A stretch of DNA of 64,000 bases from Rhizobium sp. ARZ01 (lineage in GTDB: Bacteria; Pseudomonadota; Alphaproteobacteria; Rhizobiales; Rhizobiaceae): NCBI RefSeq assembly GCF_014851675.1, contig NZ_JACVAE010000004.1, positions 437,723-501,722 of the forward strand, in the 5' to 3' direction. The notes under the pieces are model-generated. The model was not told the DNA's origin, searched no databases, and saw only the letters and a program-made list of their open reading frames with translations. Position numbers and translations under genes: made by a program. This document shows, piece by piece, positions 1-9,942 of the stretch (the first letter of the stretch is position 1; every line of letters begins with the position of its first letter).

Positions 1-690
1 CTGACGCCGACGGACTTCCTTGCCTTCCCCACGGACGGTCTGTCACTGAAGCACTATGGGCAACTCTTCCTGGATCCCGCCTGGTACCGCTCCATGGGCC
101 AGAGCATCCTGATCGGATTGGGTGCGGCAGCGCTTGCCACGATGGTGGGGACTGCCGCGGCCATTGGAGCGTCAAAGCTCCGCAGCGACCTTGCGATGGC
201 AGTGCGCGTCCTGGCTATGCTGCCCTTGATCGTACCACCTGTCGTCTCGGCACTCGCCTTGTACCGGAGCTGGGTGATTTTGGGCCTCTTTGACAGCTGG
301 GCCGGAACGATCCTTGCCCACGCCATCCTTGGCGTTCCCTACGTCTTCATCACGACGTCCGCAGCACTGTCGCGGCTCGACCCGAAAATCGAAATGGCGG
401 CACGCAACCTGGGGGCCGGCTGGGCGCACACGCAACTGCGCGTCGTGCTTCCAAACATTCGCGCCGGCGTCTTGGCAGGGTCCGTCTTCGCCTTCATCGC
501 GTCGTGGGATGAGCTGGTCGTGACCCTCTTCATCACAAGCCGGGGTATCTTCACTCTTCCCCGCCGGATGTGGGATGGGATCCGCGAAAACATCAGCCCC
601 ACCATCGCCGCGATCGCGACGATCCTCATTCTGTTCAGCTTGTTGCTGTTGCTGATCATGCGGCTCGTTGGAGGTCGCAACGAGCAATAG
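1..690 (+). CDS. PotC-type ABC transporter permease, 5' end outside window
   Basis: Inner-membrane permease of an ABC importer of the spermidine/putrescine (PotC) type. The reading frame is open from the first base of the window, so the N-terminus lies upstream. About five hydrophobic segments are visible. The cytoplasmic EAA loop that contacts the ATPase is clear (EMAARNLGAGWAHTQLRVVL, about residues 131-150 of the visible part), followed by the family-typical ASWDELVVTLFI stretch. The rest of the transporter must lie upstream. Two aldehyde dehydrogenase genes follow after a 200-base gap, which would fit polyamine or amine uptake followed by aldehyde oxidation, but the substrate is inferred only from family resemblance. 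Confidence 0.85.
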   Translation: MTPTDFLAFPTDGLSLKHYGQLFLDPAWYRSMGQSILIGLGAAALATMVGTAAAIGASKLRSDLAMAVRVLAMLPLIVPPVVSALALYRSWVILGLFDSWAGTILAHAILGVPYVFITTSAALSRLDPKIEMAARNLGAGWAHTQLRVVLPNIRAGVLAGSVFAFIASWDELVVTLFITSRGIFTLPRRMWDGIRENISPTIAAIATILILFSLLLLLIMRLVGGRNEQ

Positions 691-890
691 GGTCGCACAA
701 GCGTCCAAGTGGGGCGGCGCTTCTCAAACGTAGCCTGGGCTGCGGGTCACAAACTGAATGAACGCTAGGGGCAGCTGCCGGGTTTGAATCGCTACGGCGG
801 AAGGACCCTTCTGGCACACGATCAGAGTTCGGCAGGAAGTCGCCGATCCCGAACGAGAGACGGAACCGCCGTGGCGGTAAGGAGCTTGGA

Positions 891-2339
891 ATGAAGCAGG
901 AAATGAAGATCGGGCACTTTATCGGCGGCGAATGGATATCGGCAGCAGGAGGGAGTTCCATCGCTGTTGAAAATCCTGCGAATTGCGACGTCATTGCAGA
1001 GGTTCCGGCTGGCGGAAAAGCCGACGCCGAAAAGGCGCTCGATGCCGCATCGGCCGCATCGCGCGCATGGGCGCGCACGCCCGCGGTGGAACGCGCCGCC
1101 TACCTTCAAAAGGTGGCCGTGCTGCTCCGTGAGCGCCTCGACAGTTTCGCGACAACCATCATGGCCGAACAAGGAAAGCCGCTTTCGCAAGCGCGTGGTG
1201 AAGTCCTCGGGGCGGCACAGCAGCTCGAATATCACGCGCAATGGGCACGGCGTATCGAAGGCGATGCAATTGCCTCGGACAACGTCGGCGAACACATCCT
1301 TATTCTGCGCGTGCCCTACGGCGTCGTCGTCGGACTCATTCCCTGGAACTACCCCTTGTCCGTGACGGCGCGGAAGGTGGCGCCGGCGCTTGTCGCAGGA
1401 AATACGATCGTGGTGAAGCCTCATGAGGTAACACCGCTTTCCGCGATGCGGCTCGCAGCACTTTTCGAAGAAGTTGGGTTACCTCGCGGCGTTCTCAACG
1501 TGGTGACGGGTATCGGCACTGAAGTTGGTGAAGCGCTTGTCGGCAGTATCAAGACCAATCTGATCACGCTCACGGGAAGCGTTCGCGCCGGCCGCGAAGT
1601 CATGCGGCGCGCGGCGGATCACATCTCGCAGGTTTCGCTCGAATTGGGTGGCAAAGCCCCGTTCATCGTTTGCGAGGATGCCGATCTCGATCTCGCAGCC
1701 GAACGCGCGGTCTTCGCTCGTTTCCGCAACTGCGGCCAGGTTTGCACGTCAAACGAGCGCACCTACGTTCATCAATCGGTGTTTCAGCCATTCACGGATA
1801 AGTTTCTCGATCGTGTGCGGTCGCTGCGTGTGGGAGATCCGCAAAGCGATCCGGACGTCGGCCCGAAGGTGAGCCGACCGGAGCTTGAAAAAGTGGAAGC
1901 GATGGTCGCACGCGCGGTGGAGCAGGGAGCGCGTGTGCTCGCTGGCGGCGGCCGGATGACGGGTGCGCCCTTTGATCGGGGACATTGGTTTCAGCCGACG
2001 GTTCTGACGGACCTGGATCCGTCCATGGACATTGTTCGCCAGGAGGTGTTTGGGCCTGTCGCAAGCCTCCTGCCCTTCTCGGATTTCGACGATGCACTGA
2101 GGCAAGCCAACGATTCTGACTATGGCCTGTCGGCATACCTGTTCACGCGCGACTACCGCAACGTAATGCGCGCAATCAACGAGCTGGAATTCGGCGAAGT
2201 TTACGTCAATCGGGTCGGTCCGGAAGCGGTCAACGCCTATCACACGGGGTATCGCCTGAGCGGAATCGGCGGCGACGACGGACGCTACGGCTTTGAAACC
2301 TACATGCGCAAGAAGACCATCTACCTGAGTGCCAACTGA
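891..2339 (+). CDS. NAD(P)-dependent aldehyde dehydrogenase
   Basis: Cytoplasmic aldehyde dehydrogenase of 482 residues, a usual length for the superfamily, oxidising an aldehyde to its acid. The nucleotide-fold motif PWNYPL, the active-site glutamate in LELGGKAP, and the catalytic cysteine near residue 285 in NCGQVCTSNE are present. The ATG at 891 follows AAGGAGC by about five bases; a second ATG at 906 is possible. The sequence resembles lactaldehyde/glycolaldehyde-type enzymes in general, but I cannot assign a substrate. The C-terminus carries a GIGGDDGRYGFETYMRKK segment like AldA proteins. It sits between a PotC-type permease and another aldehyde dehydrogenase. Confidence 0.85.
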   Translation: MKQEMKIGHFIGGEWISAAGGSSIAVENPANCDVIAEVPAGGKADAEKALDAASAASRAWARTPAVERAAYLQKVAVLLRERLDSFATTIMAEQGKPLSQARGEVLGAAQQLEYHAQWARRIEGDAIASDNVGEHILILRVPYGVVVGLIPWNYPLSVTARKVAPALVAGNTIVVKPHEVTPLSAMRLAALFEEVGLPRGVLNVVTGIGTEVGEALVGSIKTNLITLTGSVRAGREVMRRAADHISQVSLELGGKAPFIVCEDADLDLAAERAVFARFRNCGQVCTSNERTYVHQSVFQPFTDKFLDRVRSLRVGDPQSDPDVGPKVSRPELEKVEAMVARAVEQGARVLAGGGRMTGAPFDRGHWFQPTVLTDLDPSMDIVRQEVFGPVASLLPFSDFDDALRQANDSDYGLSAYLFTRDYRNVMRAINELEFGEVYVNRVGPEAVNAYHTGYRLSGIGGDDGRYGFETYMRKKTIYLSAN

Positions 2340-2420
2340 TGCAAAGCGGACCTTGAACTTCGACGACGATGGACCGCAACAGCAATCTCCAACTGATCAC
2401 ACTGAAACGGAACTATAGAA

Positions 2421-3851
2421 ATGCTGCACAAGAACTTGATCGCTGGCGAATGGGTCGGCACCTCCGCGTCGTTGAATGTCAATCCGTCGAACACAAACGA
2501 AGTCGTTGGCGAGTTCGCGTCGGCGACAGCTGAGGAGACCAAGGCAGCCATTGCGGCGGCCAAGGCTGCGTTTCCCAGCTGGTCGCGCTCTCCGATCCTC
2601 GAGCGCCACGCAATTCTCAAGCGGACCAGCGAAGAGCTCATGGTGCGCAAGGATGAGCTCGGTTCACTCCTCGCCCGGGAAGAGGGGAAAACCCTGCCGG
2701 AAGCCATCGGAGAGACAGTGCGGGCAGCTCAGGTTTTCGAATTCTTTGCCGGCGAGGCATTGCGCCTTTCGGGCGAAGCGCTCCCTTCCACACGTCCGGG
2801 CGTCGGTATTGAAATCACGCGCGAGCCTGTCGGCGTTGTCGGCATCATCACACCGTGGAATTTTCCGATTGCGATCCCGGCCTGGAAGGTCGCGCCTGCG
2901 CTTTGCTACGGCAACACGGTTGTCTTCAAGCCCGCCGATCTCGTTCCAGGCAGCGCCTGGTCTCTGGTCGACATCCTTCATCGCGCGGGCCTGCCGGCCG
3001 GTGTACTCAACCTAGTTATGGGGCGGGGTTCTGTTGTCGGCCAGACCATGCTTGACAGCCCGGACATCAATGCGATCACGTTCACCGGTTCGGTCGGTAC
3101 CGGCAAGCGCGTCGCGCTTGCCTCGGTCGAACACAACAGGAAGTTCCAGCTTGAGATGGGCGGAAAGAACCCGTTCGTTGTTTTGGACGATGCCGATCTG
3201 GCGGTTGCCGTGGAGGCAGCAGCAAACTCGTCGTTCTTCTCGACAGGGCAGCGCTGCACGGCGTCCTCGCGCCTTATCGTGACGGAGGGCATTCATGATG
3301 CATTTGTCAGTGCGTTGACGGAACGCCTGAAGACGTTCGTCGTTGATGACGCCATGAAGCCGGGAACGCACATCGGCCCCGTCGTCGACGAGAGCCAGCT
3401 CAAGCAGGACATCGATTACATTTCGCTTGGCAAAGCAGAAGGCGCCAGATTGGCGTTCGGCGGAGACAGGTTGGAAAGGGAGACCCCTGGCTTCTTCCTT
3501 CAGCCCGCACTCTTCACCGAAGCGAACAATCAGATGCGCATATGCCGTGAAGAGATTTTCGGCCCCGTTGCCGCTGTCATCCGCGTCAAGGACTACGACG
3601 AGGCTCTTGCGGTCGCCAACGACACGAATTTCGGCCTCTCCTCAGGCATCGCAACCACCAGCCTGAAGCACGCCACCCACTTCAAGCGAAACTCTGAAGC
3701 GGGGATGGTGATGGTCAACCTGCCGACGGCGGGTGTCGATTTCCACGTACCCTTCGGCGGCAGAAAGGGCTCCTCCTACGGTCCGCGTGAGCAAGGACGC
3801 TATGCCGCTGAATTCTACACCTCGGTGAAGATCGCCTACACATCTGCATGA
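2421..3851 (+). CDS. Aldehyde dehydrogenase, 2,5-dioxovalerate/succinate-semialdehyde type
   Basis: A second, clearly different aldehyde dehydrogenase of 476 residues. Visible motifs are [14 protein letters not shown], the glutamate in LEMGGKNP and the catalytic cysteine near residue 279 in TGQRCTASS. The GQRCTASSR motif and the C-terminal [15 protein letters not shown] are what I associate with alpha-ketoglutaric semialdehyde (2,5-dioxovalerate) dehydrogenases, which end oxidative pentose or hydroxyproline pathways; the substrate remains inference. It is 81 bases downstream of the first dehydrogenase and 14 bases upstream of etfB, so all four genes could be cotranscribed. Confidence 0.82.
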   Translation: MLHKNLIAGEWVGTSASLNVNPSNTNEVVGEFASATAEETKAAIAAAKAAFPSWSRSPILERHAILKRTSEELMVRKDELGSLLAREEGKTLPEAIGETVRAAQVFEFFAGEALRLSGEALPSTRPGVGIEITREPVGVVGIITPWNFPIAIPAWKVAPALCYGNTVVFKPADLVPGSAWSLVDILHRAGLPAGVLNLVMGRGSVVGQTMLDSPDINAITFTGSVGTGKRVALASVEHNRKFQLEMGGKNPFVVLDDADLAVAVEAAANSSFFSTGQRCTASSRLIVTEGIHDAFVSALTERLKTFVVDDAMKPGTHIGPVVDESQLKQDIDYISLGKAEGARLAFGGDRLERETPGFFLQPALFTEANNQMRICREEIFGPVAAVIRVKDYDEALAVANDTNFGLSSGIATTSLKHATHFKRNSEAGMVMVNLPTAGVDFHVPFGGRKGSSYGPREQGRYAAEFYTSVKIAYTSA

Positions 3852-3865
3852 TTGGAGACACAAAC

Positions 3866-4615
3866 ATGAAAATCTTGGTCCCCGTAAAGCGGGTCGTCGA
3901 CTACAACGTGAAGATCCGGGTAAAACCGGATGGCACGGGCGTCGAGCTCGCGAATGTGAAGATGTCGATGAACCCGTTCGACGAGATCTCCGTCGAAGAG
4001 GCGCTGCGGCTGAAGGAGGCCGGCAAGGCAGACGAAGTGGTGGTCGTGTCGATCGGCCCGGCCAAGGCCGAGGAGACGCTGCGCACCGCGCTTGCCATGG
4101 GTGCCGACCGGGCGATCCTGGTCGAGACCGACGACGCGGTCGAGCCGTTGGCGGTGGCGAAGATCCTGAAAGGTGTGGCCGAGGCCGAGCAGCCCGGCCT
4201 GATCATCGTCGGCAAGCAGGCGATCGACGACGACAGCAACCAGACCGGCCAAATGCTGTCGGCGCTGTTAGGCTGGGCCCAGGGCACCTTTGCCTCGAAA
4301 ATCGAAATCGGTGACGGCTCGGCCAAGGTCACCCGCGAGGTCGACGGCGGTCTGCAGACGATCGAGGTCAAGCTGCCGGCGGTCGTCACCACCGACCTGC
4401 GGCTGAACGAGCCGCGCTATGCCTCGCTGCCGAACATCATGAAGGCGAAGAAGAAGCCGCTCGACAAGAAGAGCCCGGCCGATTTTGCCGTCTCCACCAC
4501 GGCCCGGCTGAAGGTGCTGACGACCGAGGAGCCGGAAGGCCGCAAGGCCGGCGTCAAGGTCAAGACGGTGGCCGAGCTGGTCGAGAAGCTGAAAATCGAA
4601 GCCGGCGTGCTTTGA
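3866..4615 (+). CDS. etfB: Electron transfer flavoprotein beta subunit
   Basis: Beta subunit of the soluble heterodimeric electron transfer flavoprotein, which collects electrons from flavin dehydrogenases and passes them to ETF:quinone oxidoreductase. The protein begins [19 protein letters not shown] and has the ETF-beta signature around [19 protein letters not shown] (about residue 170). At 249 residues it has the usual length. I place the start at 3866 because GGAGA lies eight bases upstream; an in-frame ATG at 3848 would add six atypical residues. etfA follows, but a palindromic repeat separates the two genes. Confidence 0.95.
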   Translation: MKILVPVKRVVDYNVKIRVKPDGTGVELANVKMSMNPFDEISVEEALRLKEAGKADEVVVVSIGPAKAEETLRTALAMGADRAILVETDDAVEPLAVAKILKGVAEAEQPGLIIVGKQAIDDDSNQTGQMLSALLGWAQGTFASKIEIGDGSAKVTREVDGGLQTIEVKLPAVVTTDLRLNEPRYASLPNIMKAKKKPLDKKSPADFAVSTTARLKVLTTEEPEGRKAGVKVKTVAELVEKLKIEAGVL

Positions 4616-4621
4616 CACCCT

Positions 4622-4735
4622 CCGTCATCCCGGCCCTGAGCCGGGATCCAAACGCGCCGCGTCGGCGGCGCGATTGACACCTTGGCTCGCAAGGACTTTC
4701 GCGCGCTGGATGCCGGATCAAGTCCGGCATGACGG
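4622..4735. repeat. RIME-like intergenic mosaic palindrome
   Basis: The etfB-etfA gap holds three perfect 8-bp hairpins: ATCCCGGC/GCCGGGAT (4627-4634 with 4640-4647), CGCGCCGC/GCGGCGCG (4653-4660 with 4665-4672) and ATGCCGGA/TCCGGCAT (4710-4717 with 4723-4730). They are enclosed by an outer inverted pair CCGTCAT/ATGACGG (4622-4628 with 4729-4735). The shape and the TCATCCCGGC...GCCGGGAT core match what I know of rhizobial RIME/REP-like elements. It may form mRNA structure between the two subunit genes. Confidence 0.8.
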
Positions 4736-4804
4736 GATGAACAAGATTGCCGCGCGCCGGACCGAAGGGACCGTTGAGCGCAAACCGATAGGGAGATTTT
4801 CATC

Positions 4805-5734
4805 ATGGCCATTCTTCTTCTGGCTGACCACGACAACAGCCACCTTTCCGACCAGACCGCCAAGGCGCTGACGGCGGCAACCAAGATTGGCGGCGAGGTG
4901 CACGTCCTCGTCGCCGGTTCGAACGCCAAGGCGGCGGCCGAGCGGGCTTCGAAGCTTGCCGGCGTTTCCAAGGTGCTTCTCGCCGACGACGCCTCGCTGG
5001 CCAACAACCTGGCCGAGCCGCTGGCCGCGACGATCGTCGCCCTCGCCGGTGCCTACGACACGATCCTTGCCGCCGCCACCTCGGTCGGCAAGAACGTGCT
5101 GCCGCGCGTCGCAGCCCTGCTCGACGTCGCCCAGCTCTCGGAGATCATCGAGGTCGTCAGCCCCGACACCTTCAAGCGGCCGATCTATGCCGGCAACGCC
5201 ATCCAGACGGTGCAGACAAGCGACGCGAAGAAGGTGATCACCGTGCGTACCGCCTCGTTCGCCGCCGCGTCCGAAGGCGGCTCGGCTCCGGTCGAGACGG
5301 TTGCCGCCGGCGCCAATCCGGGCGTTTCCTCCTTCGTCGGCGACGCGCTGTCGTCGTCCGACCGCCCCGAGCTGACCTCGGCGAAGGTCATCATCTCCGG
5401 CGGCCGGGCACTCGGCTCGGCGGAGAAGTTCAAGGAAGTGATCCTTCCCGTTGCCGACAAGCTCGGTGCCGCCGTCGGCGCCAGCCGCGCCGCCGTCGAT
5501 GCCGGCTACGCGCCGAACGACTGGCAGGTCGGCCAGACCGGCAAGGTGGTCGCCCCGCAGCTCTACATCGCCTGCGGCATCTCCGGCGCCATCCAGCACC
5601 TCGCCGGCATGAAGGATTCGAAGGTGATCGTCGCCATCAACAAGGACGAGGAGGCGCCGATCTTCCAGGTCGCCGACTACGGCCTCGTCGCCGACCTGTT
5701 CGAGGCGCTGCCGGAACTCGAAAAAGCACTCTGA
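4805..5734 (+). CDS. etfA: Electron transfer flavoprotein alpha subunit
   Basis: FAD-binding alpha subunit of electron transfer flavoprotein, 309 residues, full length. The FAD-binding C-terminal domain is clear: [32 protein letters not shown], then [20 protein letters not shown] and the closing [17 protein letters not shown]. It pairs with etfB upstream. The flavin enzymes just downstream (a broken FAD-linked oxidase and an FMN lactate dehydrogenase) are plausible but unproven electron donors. These are probably not the housekeeping etf genes, because the neighbourhood is accessory. Confidence 0.95.
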   Translation: MAILLLADHDNSHLSDQTAKALTAATKIGGEVHVLVAGSNAKAAAERASKLAGVSKVLLADDASLANNLAEPLAATIVALAGAYDTILAAATSVGKNVLPRVAALLDVAQLSEIIEVVSPDTFKRPIYAGNAIQTVQTSDAKKVITVRTASFAAASEGGSAPVETVAAGANPGVSSFVGDALSSSDRPELTSAKVIISGGRALGSAEKFKEVILPVADKLGAAVGASRAAVDAGYAPNDWQVGQTGKVVAPQLYIACGISGAIQHLAGMKDSKVIVAINKDEEAPIFQVADYGLVADLFEALPELEKAL

Positions 5735-5764
5735 ATACCAGCTGGGCTCACGATCTTCTCGGTT

Positions 5765-5780
5765 CTATCCGAACGGATAG
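5765..5780. promoter_or_regulatory. Short perfect palindrome upstream of the FAD-linked oxidase
   Basis: CTATCCG-AA-CGGATAG is a perfect 7-bp inverted repeat lying 31 bases after the etfA stop and 37 bases before the likely start of the FAD-linked oxidase. It could be a repressor operator for the oxidase/lldD unit or a small hairpin; no U-tract follows, so a terminator is less likely. Confidence 0.35.
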
Positions 5781-5817
5781 GATCGTGATGATCGTCGACG
5801 CCCACAAGGACAAGCTC

Positions 5818-7235
5818 ATGACCGACATTATCCATTCACTGACAGCGCATTTCAGCGAAACCGGTAGGAAACTGGTCTCGATGGGTGTTGACGGGCTGGC
5901 GCGACGGCATCCGGGGGAACATCCGGGTAATTTCGGTGCTGGGGCAATGGCAATGCCGGAAAGCCCGGAAGATGCGGTAGAGATTGTCCGCTGGTGTGGT
6001 CGAAACGGCGTCGCGATCGTGCCGCACGGCGGTCGCACGGGGCTCGTTGGCGGTACGGTCAGCAACCCAGGGGAGTTGATCCTTTGCAGCGAACGGCTGA
6101 ACCGGATCGAAAGCATCGATCCGGTTTCGCGCACTGCCACCGTCCAGGCCGGCGTGACGCTGCAGGTGCTTCAGGAGGCGACACAGGCCTATGGTCTGAC
6201 GCCGGGAATTGACCTTCCTTCTCGTGGTAGCGCCACGATCGGCGGTATGGTCTCGACCAATGCCGGCGGCATTCTTGCGTTTCGCAACGGCGTCATGCGC
6301 CACCAGATCCTGGGGCTCGAAGCGGTGTTGCCGGATGGCAGTCTGTTCAGTGATCTTAGCCGCATCGTGAAGACGAGCGCGGGGCCGGACGTTAAACACC
6401 TGATGATCGGGGCGGAGGGCGCCTATGGCTTCGTCACCCGCGTCGTCCTCAAGCTGGAGCCGTTGCGGGCTGCGCGGGCAACGGCGCTGGTCGGCGTGGC
6501 AGATGCGGCTTCGGCCCTTGCTGTCGCCGGTCATTTTGCAAACCTGTCAAACGTGGCGCTTGAGGCCGCCGAGTTGATGTGGCGGGAGTACTTTCACGAC
6601 AGTGCGGCCAGCCACGGGGCCGATATCGGCTTTGTCGAGGAAGGGACCGAGGCCGTCCTTCTTCTCGATATCTCGGCAGAGACGGACGAAGCCGCAGCCG
6701 CAGCGCTGGAAAATGGACTGGAAGCAGTGTGGGAAACGGCCGGCATCAAAGGTGGCATTGTCGCTCAATCGCTGGACCAATCGCGTAAGTTCTGGATGCT
6801 GCGGGAGGCGTCCGACTTCGTCTACCGGCTGCATCCGAGTGCACTGTCGTTCGACGTCTCGCTTCCGCCCGCAGAACTTGACCGCTACGTCGCCGATTTC
6901 CGTGCCCGGTTGCGCGCAGTGGATCCGGGTTTCGGCGCTTATGTCTTCGGCCACATTGCCGACGGCAATCTGCATATTTGCATCACGCATTCGGAGAACC
7001 TCGAGGAAGCAACGCAGCTTGCGATCGAGGACGCCGTTTACTGCGGTATTACCGACGTCGGCGGTATTTTTCGGCTGAGCATGGCATCGGCCTGGAAAAA
7101 CAGCGCGCCTATGTGAAGTATGGCAATGCCGCCCGTAGATTGTTGGCAAAGTCGATCAAGGACAGCCTCGATCCTGCCGGTATCTTCAACTCTGGAGCAT
7201 TTAAAGTTCTTCGATCGAATGAAACCGACGGCTGA
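5818..7235 (+). pseudogene. FAD-linked oxidase (GlcD / D-lactate dehydrogenase family), frameshifted
   Basis: Flavoprotein of the vanillyl-alcohol-oxidase/GlcD family that oxidises 2-hydroxyacids. The N-terminal FAD domain shows [12 protein letters not shown] and [20 protein letters not shown], and [11 protein letters not shown] lies in the C-terminal domain. The frame starting at 5818 (AAGGA upstream; 5785 is an alternative) runs off into nonsense and stops at 7116. The expected C-terminus, [18 protein letters not shown] to FNSGAFKVL, continues in another frame to 7235. The switch falls at a run of five T at 7067-7071; one extra T would restore [11 protein letters not shown]. It is either a true mutation, a sequencing error or a slippery site. 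lldD follows within 65 bases. Confidence 0.85.
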
Positions 7236-7285
7236 AATGCCCTTTCCGACCATAGCCGATCCACTTTCGTATGCCGTCATGCCTT

Positions 7286-8488
7286 GGGGAAACTACCGTG
7301 AGTGAAATCCTGACGATCGCCGATCTGAAGGCGCGCGCGAAACGTCGTGTGCCGAAGATGTTCTTCGACTATGCCGATTCCGGCGCCTACACCGAAGGCA
7401 CCTACCGGGCGAACGAGGAGGATTTCCAGAAGGTGAAGCTGCGCCAGCGCGTGCTGGTCGACATGTCGAACCGCTCGCTCGAAAGCGAGATGATCGGCGA
7501 GACGGTGTCGATGCCGGTGGCGCTTGCCCCGACCGGCCTGACCGGCATGCAGCATGCCGATGGCGAGATGCTGGCGGCGCAGGCGGCCGAGGCGTTCGGC
7601 GTGCCCTTCACGCTGTCCACCATGAGCATCTGCTCGATCGAGGACGTCGCCTCCGTCACGACGAAACCGTTCTGGTTCCAGCTCTATGTGATGCAGGACC
7701 GCGACTTCGTCCTCAACCTGATCGACCGTGCCAAGGCCGCCAAGTGCTCGGCGCTGGTGCTCACCCTCGACCTGCAGATCCTCGGCCAGCGTCACAAGGA
7801 CGTGCGCAACGGTCTGTCCGCGCCGCCGAAGTTCACCTTCAAGCATGTCTGGCAGATGGCGACCCGGCCGCTCTGGTGCATGCAGATGCTCGGCACGCAG
7901 CGCCGCACCTTCCGCAACATCGTCGGCCACGCCAAGAGCGTCACCGACCTGTCGACGCTGAACGCCTGGACGAGCGAGCAGTTCGATCCGCAGCTGTCCT
8001 GGAACGACGTCGCCTGGATCAAGGAGCGCTGGGGCGGCAAGCTGATCCTGAAGGGCATTCTGGACGAGGAGGATGCGCGCATGGCGGTCTCGACCGGCGC
8101 GGATGCGATCATCGTCTCCAACCACGGCGGCCGCCAGCTTGACGGCGCCCCCTCCTCGATCAGCATGCTGCCGCGCATCGTCGATGCCGTCGGCGGTCAG
8201 GTCGAAGTGCATATCGACGGCGGCATCCGCTCCGGCCAGGACGTGTTGAAGGCGCTCTGCTACGGCGCCAAGGGCACCTATATCGGCCGCCCCTTCCTCT
8301 ACGGCCTCGGCGCCGGCGGCCAGGCGGGCGTCACCAAGGCACTGGAGATCATCCGCAAGGAACTCGACATCACCATGGCGCTGTGCGGCGAGCGCGACGT
8401 GCGCAACCTGTCGCGCCGCAATCTGCACCAGGGAGGCGTTGGTGCACGGATCGATTAGCGGTCATGGTGCAGTCGAGTTGCTATTCAA
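7286..8488 (+). repeat. Long inverted repeat, arm A (contains lldD)
   Basis: This stretch matches the reverse complement of 26020-27222 over about 1.2 kb. The match begins just upstream of the GTG start (GGGGAAACTACCGTG against GGGGAGACTGCCGTG) and ends at CTATTCAA, 30 bases after the stop codon. Only scattered base differences are visible, for example GAGACG against GAAAAG in the one codon region that changes a residue. The arms bracket the whole complex I cluster. Confidence 0.9.
7298..8458 (+). CDS. lldD: FMN-dependent L-lactate dehydrogenase / alpha-hydroxyacid oxidase, copy A
   Basis: FMN enzyme oxidising L-lactate (or a related 2-hydroxyacid) to the keto acid and feeding the respiratory chain. 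The 386-residue protein has the PKMFFDYADSGAYTEGTYR start, the active-site histidine in SNHGGRQLDG and the FMN-phosphate loop HIDGGIRSGQDVLKAL. I choose the GTG at 7298 because GGGGAAA precedes it and the second copy has the same start context; a longer ATG start at 7271 exists. A near-identical inverted copy lies at 26050-27210, differing by one residue (Thr here, Lys there, in the GE(T/K)VSMPV segment). Confidence 0.93.
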   Translation: MSEILTIADLKARAKRRVPKMFFDYADSGAYTEGTYRANEEDFQKVKLRQRVLVDMSNRSLESEMIGETVSMPVALAPTGLTGMQHADGEMLAAQAAEAFGVPFTLSTMSICSIEDVASVTTKPFWFQLYVMQDRDFVLNLIDRAKAAKCSALVLTLDLQILGQRHKDVRNGLSAPPKFTFKHVWQMATRPLWCMQMLGTQRRTFRNIVGHAKSVTDLSTLNAWTSEQFDPQLSWNDVAWIKERWGGKLILKGILDEEDARMAVSTGADAIIVSNHGGRQLDGAPSSISMLPRIVDAVGGQVEVHIDGGIRSGQDVLKALCYGAKGTYIGRPFLYGLGAGGQAGVTKALEIIRKELDITMALCGERDVRNLSRRNLHQGGVGARID

Positions 8489-9135
8489 CAGCCGGTTCGT
8501 CACTCAGGCGTTGCTGCGTGCTTAGCGGCTATCGATAGAGGCCACGCATTTGATACAATCTTGGCCGCTTCTTTGTGCGGATGACGATTCGATAGTGACG
8601 TGCTTCGTAAGTCGATGGTGATATGCGTCACCCACATTTTCGTGTCCATAGCAATTTCCGCCAAGGCCCGTTGAAAACGGCGCTGCCACTCTTGGTTCCG
8701 AACCGGTGCATCTTTGGACGTTTGGAGGCCGCCGAATTGTCAACGTGATGCAGACGAACCGCGCATCGGCGCTAGTGGGGACTGTTGTCGCGCTTGTAGT
8801 CATCAGCATCTCTGCGCCGTTACTGCAGGCAGTAGAGCCCAGAACCCGGAGCAATAAAGTGGCACTACACGTTTAGCTCATTGATCGGCCACCGCACGGG
8901 GTTCAGTTATCCCCACCCACTATCCGCGATCCGTTAAGCCGAAGACAACGTGACATCGACTTCGTGATGGGACCTGGCCATATCCGAACCCTCTGGTATT
9001 GCGCCGTCAGTGACAATAACCTTGTGAAAAATCCCGTAGTAAGGCACAATTTCTGCATGCACCCTGAAGTGCGGAACTATCCCGGATCCGGCCGTCTCGC
9101 GCCGAGTGACAGTTCGCGTGGGAGGGTCGGCGTCG
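8489..9135. other. Non-coding or degenerate gap upstream of nuoJ
   Basis: No convincing gene is seen here. It begins where homology to the inverted repeat stops and ends at the nuoJ ribosome binding site, so it should hold the promoter of the plus-strand nuo operon. I found no clear FNR/FixK-type palindrome. One short ORF at 8748-8876 is listed separately. Confidence 0.5.
8748..8876 (+). CDS. Possible 42-residue single-span membrane peptide
   Basis: The ORF encodes a short peptide with one hydrophobic segment (ALVGTVVALVVISISAPLL, about residues 7-25) and a basic tail. A GGAGG lies 19 bases upstream, too far for a strong site. I do not recognise it; it may be the tail of a lost gene or chance. 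Confidence 0.2.
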   Translation: MQTNRASALVGTVVALVVISISAPLLQAVEPRTRSNKVALHV

Positions 9136-9636
9136 ATGGATCAGGGGTTCTTCCTTCTGTTCGCTGCGGTGGCCGTGATCACGGCGCTGACCGTTGTTCT
9201 GGCGCGCAATCCGGTCCATAGCGCCTTGGCGTTGATGGCCTGTTTCCTGCAAGTCTCTGCAATCTTCGTGCTGCTCGAGGCGCCGCTGCTCGCGGTCATC
9301 CAGATCTTCGTCTATGTCGGCGCGATCATGGTCCTGTTCCTGTTCGTGATCATGATGGTCGACGTGCGCGAAGCGCTGTCGCAGCGCTTCCTGCCGGGCG
9401 GCAACCTGTCGGCGCTTGTTGTTCTCGTGCTGCTCGGCGCAGAGATGGTCGTGCTGGTGTTCTGGAGCGAGCGCTTCTCGGTCACCGAACCCGTCGTCGC
9501 GAGCGGCGGCGACCAGATCAGGCAGCTCAGCACGACGCTCTTCGCCGACTATCTCCTGCCGTTCGAAGCCGCATCCATAATCCTGCTGGTGGCCCTGGTC
9601 GGCGCGATCGTGCTGGCGCGGAAGGAGCCGGGCTGA
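9136..9636 (+). CDS. nuoJ: NADH-quinone oxidoreductase subunit J
   Basis: Membrane-arm subunit of complex I, 166 residues with five predicted helices. The family core [18 protein letters not shown] and [19 protein letters not shown] is clear; the latter is the conserved TM3 region that forms a pi-bulge in NuoJ. I place the start at the ATG 9136 with GGGAGGG about nine bases upstream; a GTG at 9106 would add a non-hydrophobic leader. It is the first gene of the plus-strand cluster and overlaps nuoK by one base (TGATG). Confidence 0.93.
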   Translation: MDQGFFLLFAAVAVITALTVVLARNPVHSALALMACFLQVSAIFVLLEAPLLAVIQIFVYVGAIMVLFLFVIMMVDVREALSQRFLPGGNLSALVVLVLLGAEMVVLVFWSERFSVTEPVVASGGDQIRQLSTTLFADYLLPFEAASIILLVALVGAIVLARKEPG

Positions 9637-9938
9637 TGGTTCCGCTCTCATGGTACGTCCTGCTCGGTGTGGTCCTGTTCGTGATCGGCGCAGCTGGTGT
9701 GCTGCTCAGGCGCAACATCCTGGTCGTGTTGATGTCGCTGGAGCTCCTGCTCAACTCCGTCAACATCAACTTCATCGCGTTCGGCCGTCAGTACGACGAT
9801 TTCCGCGGACAGATCTTCGCCATCTTCGTCATTGCCATCACCGCAGCGGAAGTTGCGGTCGCCCTCGGCATCCTCGTCGCCCTCGTGAGGAACAAGCACA
9901 CCCTCAAGGTCGACGAGGTCACCATCATGAAAGGATAG
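9636..9938 (+). CDS. nuoK: NADH-quinone oxidoreductase subunit K
   Basis: Small membrane subunit of complex I (100 residues, three helices), homologous to MrpC. The conserved helix 2 [20 protein letters not shown] carries the essential glutamate, and a second glutamate is in [15 protein letters not shown]. The length is typical. The stop-start overlap with nuoJ suggests translational coupling. Confidence 0.95.
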   Translation: MVPLSWYVLLGVVLFVIGAAGVLLRRNILVVLMSLELLLNSVNINFIAFGRQYDDFRGQIFAIFVIAITAAEVAVALGILVALVRNKHTLKVDEVTIMKG

Positions 9939-9942
9939 CGGC

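Noticed and set aside
8964..9221. ORF overlapping the nuoJ start
   Set aside because: It is out of frame with nuoJ, has no domain, and the nuoJ ribosome binding site lies within it.
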